The position numbers were made by a program, and so were the translations under genes. This document shows, in pieces, positions 49,276-56,729 of a DNA stretch of 64,000 nucleotides. Source of the stretch: Planobispora rosea. GTDB taxonomy: Bacteria; Actinomycetota; Actinomycetes; Streptosporangiales; Streptosporangiaceae. Numbering within the stretch: position 1 is the stretch's first letter; each line of letters starts with the position of its first letter. Location of the stretch: the NCBI RefSeq assembly GCF_014648175.1, contig NZ_BMQP01000002.1:124001-188000 (forward strand), in the 5' to 3' direction. The notes under the pieces are model-generated. The model worked only from the letters and a program-made list of their open reading frames with translations, was not told the origin of the DNA and ran no database searches.

Positions 49276-51483
49276 TCAGGATCCGTGACCGAGCCGGGCC
49301 GACAGGTCCGCCAGCAGGCCGAGGGCGGCCTCGGCGATCACCGTGCCCGGTGGGAAGACCGCGGAGGCCCCGGCCTCGCGCAGCGCCTCGACGTCACCCG
49401 GCGGGATGACGCCGCCGACGACGATCATGATGTCGTCGGCGTCCAGCTCGGCCAGCGCCCGCTTCAGCGCCGGCACCAGGGTCAGATGCCCGGCCGCCAG
49501 CGAGGAGACGCCGACCACGTGCACGTCGGCCTCGACCGCCTGACGGGCGACCTCCTCCGGCGTCTGGAACAGCGGGCCGACGTCGACGTCGAAGCCGAGG
49601 TCGGCGAAGGCCGTGGCGATCACCTTCTGGCCCCGGTCGTGCCCGTCCTGGCCCATCTTCGCGACCAGGATGCGCGGGCGGCGGCCCTCGGCCCGCTCGA
49701 ACGCGGCGCACGCCGTACGGACCTCGTCCACGCCGGACCCCACCTCCTCCCGGTACACCCCGGAGATCGTACGGATCTGCCCCGCGTGCCGTCCGAAGAC
49801 CTTCTCCAGCGCGTCGGAGATCTCCCCGACCGTGGCCTTGGCGCGGGCCGCGTCCACCGCCAGCGCGAGCAGGTTCTGCTCCAGGCCGGGCGCGCGGGTG
49901 CCGTTCACCGCCGCGTCGGCGGCCTTCGTCAGAGCCGCGAGCGCGTCCTCCACGGCGCCCGGGTCGCGCTCGGCGCGCAGCCGCCGCAGCTTGGCCAGCT
50001 GGCTGGCCCGCACCGCGGTGTTGTCGACCTTGAGCACCTCGATCGGCTCGTCGGCGTCCGGCCGGTACTTGTTGACGCCGATGACCGGCTGCCGCCCGGA
50101 GTCGATGCGCGCCTGGGTGCGGGCGGCGGCCTCCTCGATGCGGAGCTTGGGCAGTCCGGCGTCGATGGCCCTGGCCATGCCGCCCGCGGTCTCGACCTCC
50201 CGGATGTGCCCCCAGGCCCGCTCCGCCAGCTCGTGGGTGAGCCGCTCCGCGTAGTAGGAGCCGCCCCACGGGTCGATCACCCGGCAGGTGCCCGACTCCT
50301 GCTGCAGCAGCAGCTGGGTGTTGCGGGCGATGCGCGCGGAGAAGTCGCTGGGCAGGGCCAGCGCCTCGTCCAGAGCGTTGGTGTGCAGCGACTGGGTGTG
50401 GCCCTGGGTGGCGGCCATCGCCTCGACGCAGGTCCGTACGACGTTGTTGAAGACGTCCTGCGCGGTCAGCGACCAGCCGGAGGTCTGCGAGTGGGTGCGC
50501 AGCGACAGCGACTTGGGGTCCTTCGCCCCGAAGCCCGCCACCAGGCGGGACCAGAGCAGCCGGGCGGCCCGCAGCTTGGCGACCTCCATGAAGAAGTTCA
50601 TGCCGATGCACCAGAAGAACGACAGGCGCGGCGCGAACCGGTCGACGTCCAGCCCGGTCTCCACGCCCGCCCGCAGGTACTCCACGCCGTCGGCCAGGGT
50701 GTAGGCCAGCTCCAGGTCGCAGGTGGCCCCGGCCTCCTGGATGTGGTAGCCGGAGATCGAGATCGAGTTGAACTTCGGCATCCGCTCGCTGGTGTAGGCG
50801 AAGATGTCGGAGATGATCCGCATCGACGGCCCCGGCGGGTAGATGTAGGTGTTGCGGACCATGAACTCCTTGAGGATGTCGTTCTGGATGGTCCCGGCCA
50901 GCTGCTCGGGCGCCACCCCCTGCTCCTCGGCGGCCACGATGTAGAGCGCGAGCACCGGCAGCACCGCGCCGTTCATGGTCATCGACACGCTCATCCGGTC
51001 GAGGGGGATCCCGTCGAACAGCTGCCGCATGTCGTAGATCGAGTCGATCGCCACGCCCGCCATGCCGACGTCCCCGGCCACGCGCGGGTGGTCGGAGTCG
51101 TAGCCGCGGTGGGTGGCCAGGTCGAAGGCGACCGACAGGCCCTTCTGCCCGGCGGCCAGGTTGCGCCGGTAGAAGGCGTTGGACTCCTCGGCGGTGGAGA
51201 ACCCGGCGTACTGCCGGATGGTCCAGGGCTGGTTGACGTACATCGTCGGGTACGGCCCGCGCACGTACGGCACCGCGCCCGGGTAGGTCGCCGGGAAGTC
51301 CAGCCCGCCGAGGTCCGCGGCCGTGTAGAGCGGTTTGACCCCGATCCCCTCGGGCGTCTCCCACACCAGCTCGTCCGGGCCGTGACCGGTCTCCTCCCGC
51401 ACCGCCCGCGCCCACCGGTCGAGGCCGTCCGGCACGGCCTCCGCCCGGCCGCCCAGCTCGATCCCCGAGAAATCCGGAATCAT
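49276..51483 (-). CDS. mutB: Methylmalonyl-CoA mutase large subunit
   Basis: 735 residues. N-terminal substrate-binding TIM barrel ([44 protein letters not shown]) and C-terminal B12 domain with the DxHxxG motif in [19 protein letters not shown], plus [17 protein letters not shown] and VGGVIPPGD. Full length for the catalytic alpha subunit. It interconverts (R)-methylmalonyl-CoA and succinyl-CoA using adenosylcobalamin. Gene order mutA-mutB-meaB is classical. Confidence 0.97.
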   Translation of the reverse strand: MIPDFSGIELGGRAEAVPDGLDRWARAVREETGHGPDELVWETPEGIGVKPLYTAADLGGLDFPATYPGAVPYVRGPYPTMYVNQPWTIRQYAGFSTAEESNAFYRRNLAAGQKGLSVAFDLATHRGYDSDHPRVAGDVGMAGVAIDSIYDMRQLFDGIPLDRMSVSMTMNGAVLPVLALYIVAAEEQGVAPEQLAGTIQNDILKEFMVRNTYIYPPGPSMRIISDIFAYTSERMPKFNSISISGYHIQEAGATCDLELAYTLADGVEYLRAGVETGLDVDRFAPRLSFFWCIGMNFFMEVAKLRAARLLWSRLVAGFGAKDPKSLSLRTHSQTSGWSLTAQDVFNNVVRTCVEAMAATQGHTQSLHTNALDEALALPSDFSARIARNTQLLLQQESGTCRVIDPWGGSYYAERLTHELAERAWGHIREVETAGGMARAIDAGLPKLRIEEAAARTQARIDSGRQPVIGVNKYRPDADEPIEVLKVDNTAVRASQLAKLRRLRAERDPGAVEDALAALTKAADAAVNGTRAPGLEQNLLALAVDAARAKATVGEISDALEKVFGRHAGQIRTISGVYREEVGSGVDEVRTACAAFERAEGRRPRILVAKMGQDGHDRGQKVIATAFADLGFDVDVGPLFQTPEEVARQAVEADVHVVGVSSLAAGHLTLVPALKRALAELDADDIMIVVGGVIPPGDVEALREAGASAVFPPGTVIAEAALGLLADLSARLGHGS

Positions 51484-51550
51484 CGGGTCCCCTCCCCGGT
51501 CCTGTCAGGCCTCGTGCCCGTCCCGCCGTCTCCCGCCCGCCGCAGGGCTC

Positions 51551-53413
51551 TCACCGGGCCACCTCCAGGTCGTCGAAGGTCTCGCGGAGCACGGCCAGGG
51601 CGTCGCACCCGGCGAAGATCGTGCCGTCCACTCCCTCGTAGGACCCCTTCCCGGCCAGCCAGACCTTCCGCGCTCCGGCCGCGCGCAGCGCCGCGGCCAC
51701 GGCCTCGGCGTGCTCGCCGTACAGCCGGTCGCTGGAGCACAGGCAGGCGACCGGCGTGCCGCTCGCGGCGAAGGCGGCGGCGATCCGCTCCGGGTCGGTC
51801 TCCGGTCCGGACAGGACGGTGGCGACGCCCCCGGCCTGGAACAGGTTGGCCGCGAACGAGGCCCGCGCCGTGTGCGCGGCCACCGGGCCGATCGTGGCGA
51901 GGAAGACGCTCGGGCGCTCGTCCCGGGCGTCGGCCAGGTCGCGCAGCGCCTCGAACTCCTGGGCGTAGGCGATCCGCGGCAGCCCTCCGGACCGCTCCGT
52001 CGCCGTGCCCGGCCTCGGCGTCCGTACCGGGAGCCGCTCGGTCAGGTGGGGGAACTCGCTGACGCCGGTGACGGGGTCGCGGCGGCGGGCGATGTTCGCC
52101 GCCCGCCGCTCCCGGGTGGCCGCCAGACGGTCCGCGACCAGTCCCGAGTCCAGGGCCGCGGCCATGCCGCCCGCGCGCTCGATCTCCTGCAACCACTCCC
52201 ACGCCCGGGCCGCGAGGTCCTCGGTGAGCCGCTCGACGTAGAAGGAGCCGCCCGCCGGGTCGGTCACCCGGGCCACGCCCGCCTCCTCCACCAGCAGCGT
52301 GTGGGTGTTGCGCGCGATGCGCCGGGAGAAGGCGTCGGGCAGGCCGAGCCGGGTGTCGAACGGCTGGACGGTCACCGCGTCGGCGCCGCCGACCCCGGCG
52401 GCGAAGCAGGCCACGGTGGTGCGGAGCATGTTCACCCACGGGTCCCGGGCCGTCATCATGGCCGAGCCGGTCACCGCGTGCTGCACCTGCCGGCCCGAGC
52501 CGTCCGCCCCGCACGCCTCGGCGACCCGCGCCCAGAGCCTGCGCGCCGCGCGGAGCTTGGCGACGGTGAGGAACTGGTCGGCGGTGGCGGCGTAGCGGAA
52601 CTCCAGCTGCCCGAACGCCTGCTCCAGGGTGAGCCCGCCGTCCGTCAGCGCCCGCAGGTAGACGACGCCGGTGGCGATCGAGCAGCCCAGCTCCTCGGCG
52701 TCGCTCCCGCCCGCGTCGTGGTACGGCGTCGCGTCCACGACCATCGCCCGGAGCCCGGGGAACTCCGCCACGCACCTGCGGGCCAGCTCCACCGCGTCCG
52801 CGAACCCGCCGCCGTCCCGGCGACCGCCCTCGGCCCCGGCCGGCGTGCCGGTGCGGGCGCACAGGCCCAGGGGGTCGGCGCCGAGGGAGCCGGTGAGGGC
52901 CGCGGACGCCTTCTCCGCCGATCCCGTCTTCCGGGCCGCGAGGGCGAACAGGGACTCGGCGGCCTCGCGGGCCCTCTCCCCCGCCTCCAGCGTGACCGGG
53001 ACGAGCTCCAGGTGGACCCGGTCGAGCGCGCGCGGCAGGTCCTCCGGCGCCAGGGCGAGCCAGAGCGAGGTGACGCCGTTCTCCAGGTCGGCCAGGACAG
53101 CCTCGGCGTCGGCCGTCTCGTGGCGCTGCCGTACGTCCCAGCTCCCGGACACCGGGCGGGAGCCGCGCGTGTAGGGGGCGGAGCCCGGCAGGCCCGGGTC
53201 GCCCGGGAGGTCGGAGGGGTCGTAGAGCGGCGCGATGGTCACGCCGTCGTAGGTGGTCGTGGCCAGCGCCTCCTCGGGGGAGCCGGCCTCCACCCCGGAC
53301 TTGCGCAGCACCCCGAGCGCCAGCTCCCGCCACCGCTCGCGGGTGATCGGCGGGAACGACGGGTCCGGCGGGGTCGCCGCGGCCGGTCGGGGTTCCTCAG
53401 GCGGCACGGTCAT
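51551..53413 (-). CDS. mutA: Methylmalonyl-CoA mutase small subunit
   Basis: 620 residues. It shares the mutase barrel (TITRERWRELALGVLRKSG-like start, GVTIAPLYDPSDLPG, AYTRGSRPVSGSWDVRQRHE in pieces, TVQPFDTRLGLPDAFSRRIA) but lacks the cobalamin-binding DxHxxG, as expected for the non-catalytic beta subunit. The C-terminal third has a degenerate B12-domain fold (VACLCSSDRLYGEHAEAV). The ATG at 53413 has no ribosome-binding site; a TACTAT box ends 8 nt before it, suggesting a leaderless transcript. Confidence 0.95.
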   Translation of the reverse strand: MTVPPEEPRPAAATPPDPSFPPITRERWRELALGVLRKSGVEAGSPEEALATTTYDGVTIAPLYDPSDLPGDPGLPGSAPYTRGSRPVSGSWDVRQRHETADAEAVLADLENGVTSLWLALAPEDLPRALDRVHLELVPVTLEAGERAREAAESLFALAARKTGSAEKASAALTGSLGADPLGLCARTGTPAGAEGGRRDGGGFADAVELARRCVAEFPGLRAMVVDATPYHDAGGSDAEELGCSIATGVVYLRALTDGGLTLEQAFGQLEFRYAATADQFLTVAKLRAARRLWARVAEACGADGSGRQVQHAVTGSAMMTARDPWVNMLRTTVACFAAGVGGADAVTVQPFDTRLGLPDAFSRRIARNTHTLLVEEAGVARVTDPAGGSFYVERLTEDLAARAWEWLQEIERAGGMAAALDSGLVADRLAATRERRAANIARRRDPVTGVSEFPHLTERLPVRTPRPGTATERSGGLPRIAYAQEFEALRDLADARDERPSVFLATIGPVAAHTARASFAANLFQAGGVATVLSGPETDPERIAAAFAASGTPVACLCSSDRLYGEHAEAVAAALRAAGARKVWLAGKGSYEGVDGTIFAGCDALAVLRETFDDLEVAR

Positions 53414-53420
53414 GAACCGG

Positions 53421-53426
53421 ATAGTA
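53421..53426 (-). promoter_or_regulatory. Candidate -10 box giving a leaderless mutA mRNA
   Basis: TACTAT is followed by seven bases and then the ATG, so transcription would start at or next to the A of the start codon. The -35 region is weak (GAATGT at 17 bp). Confidence 0.45.
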
Positions 53427-53609
53427 GGCGCACCGCCTGTAGAACATTCCTCCGGGGTCCCACATGGCGGACATCCAGGCAGACGCCTTCCGCCGACCGC
53501 GGAGCCTTCCGTCCTGACTCCGCCTGTTGCCGAAGACCGTCCGCAGGGTGACCGCGGTAGTGGCCGGTGGGCTGAGACCGCACGTGCCCGGCGCACGGAA
53601 GGGACGCGG

Positions 53610-55319
53610 TCACTCGTCGCGCAGGCGGTCCTCGATGGTCTCCACCAGGCCGGCGATCACACCCTCGGGCGAGGGGCTGTAGTGCGGGACGGCCCACCGG
53701 GTGATGCAGGCGTCGATCACCGTGGGCCGGCCGGAGGCGAGAGCGGCGCGGAAGGCGTCCTCGAACGCCTCCAGCGTCTCCACCCGGTAGCCGTCCGCGC
53801 CGCACGCCCGCGCGTACGCGGCGAAGTCCGGGTTCCGGAACTCGACGAGCGCGGTCTCCGCGTACGTCGCCAGCTGGTAGAGCTTGATCAGCTTGAATTG
53901 CCGGTCGTCGAAGATGACCCAGATGACGGGGATGTCGTGCTCGACGGCGGTCATCAGCTCGAAGCCGGACATCAGGTAGCAGCCGTCGCCGCAGCCGACG
54001 ACGACCGTCCGCTCCGGCTGCGCCACCTTCAGCCCGATGGCGCCGTTGACGTGCCCGGCCATCGGCCCGAACGAGCCGGCCTTGCGGAAGTTCTGCCCCT
54101 CCTCCAGATCCACGTAGTAGCCCAGCCACGCCAGGTGCGCGCCGGCGTCGGCCAGGACGACCCCGCGCTCGGGCAGCAGCCGGCCGATCGCCTGGGCGAG
54201 CTCACCCGGGTGGATCTTCTCGGTCGGGTGGACGATGTGCCGGGCCTCGTAGCCCCGGCCGTGGACCTCGGCCGGGGGAACGTCGCCGACCCTCTTCTCC
54301 AGCGCGGGGATGAGGGCCTGCACCGCCAGGCGCGCGTCGGACAGCAGCGCGTAGTCCGGTCGGTACGCCTTGCGGAACTCGGTCTCGGAGATGTTCACAT
54401 GGATGAGGAGCTTGCCGTCGAACAGGCCCTCGCGGTAGTTGAAGGTGGCGTGCTGGTTGAGGGAGTTGCCGATGCACAGCACGACGTCGGCCTCGCGGAA
54501 GGCCTTCCAGGCGCTCGCGTGGCCGCTGTCGGCGAAGACGCCCACCGAGAGCGGGTGCCCCTCGGACACGACGCCCTTGCCGTCCAGCGTGGTCAGCAGC
54601 GGGATCTGGAAGCGTTCGGCCAACCGCCTGATCTCCGTCCCGGCCCCGCTCCGGACGGCGCCGAACCCGGCGAGCACCACGATGCGCTTGCGCTCCGCGA
54701 TGGCACCGGCCAGCACCGACGCGATCTCCTCCACGCGTTCCGGGTCGGGCCGGACCGGCGCGACCCGGAGCCGGACGGGCCGTACGCCCGTGACCTCGAC
54801 ACCGCGCTCGGTCAGGTCCTCGGGGATGTGGATGTGCACCGGACCGGGCCGCCCCTCGAAGGCGGTGTTGACCGCCTCCTCCAGTACGTCGCACGTGTCG
54901 GCGGCGTCGGTGAGCAGGAAGGACTTCTTGGTCGTGGCCGCGAACATGGCCTGCGAGTCGGGTGTCCGGTTCACGCCCGAGGTCTCGTTGAGCGAGCCCC
55001 ACCCCTGCCACTTCCGGGAGGCGTACCCCGACACGGCGAGGACCGGGTAGGAGTCGGACATCGCCACGGCCAGCCCGGAGAACAGGTTGAACGCCCCGGG
55101 CCCGGCCGTGGCGAAGCAGAAGCCCAGCCGGTCGGTGTACATCGCGTACCCGCAGGCCATGAAGGAGGCGGCCTGCTCGTTCCGGGTGATGATCGGCCGG
55201 ATCCGCGCCGAGTGCTTCAGGGCCAGCATCAGGCCGGCGGCGTTCTCGCCCGCGCCCCCGAAGGCGGCCTCCACGCCGACGTCCTCCAGCCCTCTGACGA
55301 TGGCCTCGTAGACTTTCAC
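53610..55319 (-). CDS. Thiamine-diphosphate-dependent enzyme (acetolactate-synthase-like)
   Basis: 569 residues from a GTG preceded by GCGGGAG. N-terminal Pyr domain with the catalytic Glu in ITRNEQAASFMACGYA, central domain (GFGAVRSGAGTEIRRLAERF), and C-terminal PP domain with the ThDP motif GCGDGCYLMSGFELMTAVEH and ending VIWVIFDD. The Asn before the Glu and the context do not match housekeeping acetolactate synthase; candidates include 2-hydroxyacyl-CoA lyase-like, decarboxylase or carboligase functions. It is the third gene of the operon with the haem-peroxidase fusion (17-bp gap to the preceding gene), which would make a 2-hydroxy-acid or aldehyde substrate plausible. Confidence 0.85.
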   Translation of the reverse strand: MKVYEAIVRGLEDVGVEAAFGGAGENAAGLMLALKHSARIRPIITRNEQAASFMACGYAMYTDRLGFCFATAGPGAFNLFSGLAVAMSDSYPVLAVSGYASRKWQGWGSLNETSGVNRTPDSQAMFAATTKKSFLLTDAADTCDVLEEAVNTAFEGRPGPVHIHIPEDLTERGVEVTGVRPVRLRVAPVRPDPERVEEIASVLAGAIAERKRIVVLAGFGAVRSGAGTEIRRLAERFQIPLLTTLDGKGVVSEGHPLSVGVFADSGHASAWKAFREADVVLCIGNSLNQHATFNYREGLFDGKLLIHVNISETEFRKAYRPDYALLSDARLAVQALIPALEKRVGDVPPAEVHGRGYEARHIVHPTEKIHPGELAQAIGRLLPERGVVLADAGAHLAWLGYYVDLEEGQNFRKAGSFGPMAGHVNGAIGLKVAQPERTVVVGCGDGCYLMSGFELMTAVEHDIPVIWVIFDDRQFKLIKLYQLATYAETALVEFRNPDFAAYARACGADGYRVETLEAFEDAFRAALASGRPTVIDACITRWAVPHYSPSPEGVIAGLVETIEDRLRDE

Positions 55320-55336
55320 CGCTCCCGCCTCCCGCG

Positions 55337-56710
55337 TCACCCGTGCCAGCGCCCGTCGTGGCGCGCGTGCGCGTCGGTCGTCCCGTTCGTGAAGAACCGC
55401 TCGTAGTACTCGGACTCGACATGGTGGGTCTGCAGCCATATGCCGGGCACGTGGACGGCGTCGGCGTGGGCGGGGAAGCGCCCGTGCGTGGCGTGGACGT
55501 ACGCGCAGACGTCCCGCGCGCAGGCGATCACCCGCGGGTCGTCCTGGGCCGCCTCGGCCAGGTAGCGCCGCCCGTAGTCGCCCTTGTAGATGCGGGCGAA
55601 GGTCCCGGGGTCGGCGTAGACGCCGCCCGGTCCGAACTTCGCCCGCACGACCGCCTCGACGGCCTCGTCCATCGACGGGTAGTTGGGCGGGCACGCGGCC
55701 TTGATGAGATGCTCGCCCCCGGCCCGGAGCCCGACCGGGTGGGAGCGCACCGCGGCGTGCCTCGGCAGCGGGATGTGCCAGCGCAGGAGGTCGGCGGGGC
55801 GGAAGCGCGGAGTGACGAAGTCGAAGCCGAGCATCCGGCCGTACACGCCGGAGAACTTCGGGTCGCCCAGCATGATCTGTGGATGGATCGTGGCGTGGAT
55901 CCACGCGCCGAGCCCCATGGCGTCCGCGACCAGCATCATGTTCTGCAGCAGCAGGTCGGCCTCGACCTGGACGCGCATCGTGCCCAGGGCCCCGAGCGGC
56001 ACCTTGATGTCCCCGTTCAGGAACCCGTTCCGCACCCACTTGCGCACGCCCGCCGGGCGGTAGAAGTTCCGGTCGTCGACGAACGTCGGCCGGGCCCCGT
56101 CCGGCTGGGTGAGCAGGTACATCAGGGCGTTGATGTACTGGTGGGACAGGTCGACCACCGGCAGGAAGATCGTGGTGCCCGGGAGGTTGGACAGGAAGCG
56201 GTTGGAGTCCAGGTAGGCCGGGAAGTCGCGCATCCCCTCGGGGACGTCGAGCCGGTGGTCCAGGACCTTCACCTTGGCCCGGCGCGCCCGTTCGAGCAGC
56301 GTGGCGGCGTCGAAGGGCGCATCCGGCGCGGGCGGCGGTTTCCTCAGGTAGTAGGTGCCGCTGTCGTTGATCATGAAGAAGTGGGTGCCCTGCGCGTTGT
56401 CGGGGCTGCCCGCCGTACGCCCGGCCATGGTGAGGTTCGGCTTGGCCATGATGGGCGAGCCGTCGCGCGGGTCCGTCAGCGGCCGGTCCGGCATGGTCAG
56501 GCCGGAGCAGCCGGTGACGGCGATGAGCACCGCCTCCTCCAGCTCCTCCAGCGGCATCGGCGGGTTCGGGGACCGGTAGCTCATCGAACCGGCCGGGACG
56601 GACGCGCCGCGGCTGACCCGGTGGGTCCGGCGCTTCCAGATGCTCTCCAGCAGCGGCCGCGCCAGGAGGACCTTCAGCCCTTCCACGCGGGTCTCCAGCT
56701 TCACGGACAT
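55337..56710 (-). CDS. Nitroreductase-like protein
   Basis: 457 residues. ELEEAVLIAVTGCSGLTMPD near residue 55 and LLLQNMMLVADAMGLGAWIH near 265 resemble the FMN-binding nitroreductase fold, but insertions make the protein twice the usual length and FMN ligands cannot be assigned with confidence. The C-terminal 130 residues (PSMDEAVEAVVRAKFGPGGV to the end) form a separate helical region with several Cys and His. It sits between the haem-peroxidase fusion (19-bp gap) and the ThDP enzyme (17-bp gap), so it acts in the same pathway. GAGG lies about 8 nt before the ATG. If not a flavoprotein, its function is unknown. Confidence 0.6.
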   Translation of the reverse strand: MSVKLETRVEGLKVLLARPLLESIWKRRTHRVSRGASVPAGSMSYRSPNPPMPLEELEEAVLIAVTGCSGLTMPDRPLTDPRDGSPIMAKPNLTMAGRTAGSPDNAQGTHFFMINDSGTYYLRKPPPAPDAPFDAATLLERARRAKVKVLDHRLDVPEGMRDFPAYLDSNRFLSNLPGTTIFLPVVDLSHQYINALMYLLTQPDGARPTFVDDRNFYRPAGVRKWVRNGFLNGDIKVPLGALGTMRVQVEADLLLQNMMLVADAMGLGAWIHATIHPQIMLGDPKFSGVYGRMLGFDFVTPRFRPADLLRWHIPLPRHAAVRSHPVGLRAGGEHLIKAACPPNYPSMDEAVEAVVRAKFGPGGVYADPGTFARIYKGDYGRRYLAEAAQDDPRVIACARDVCAYVHATHGRFPAHADAVHVPGIWLQTHHVESEYYERFFTNGTTDAHARHDGRWHG

Positions 56711-56729
56711 GTCGGCGCCTCGCTCTGTG

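Noticed and set aside
53414..53609. Upstream in-frame extension of the mutA gene
   Set aside because: The added residues are Arg/Cys/Pro-rich, unlike any mutase, and a -10 box falls inside; the ATG at 53413 is preferred.
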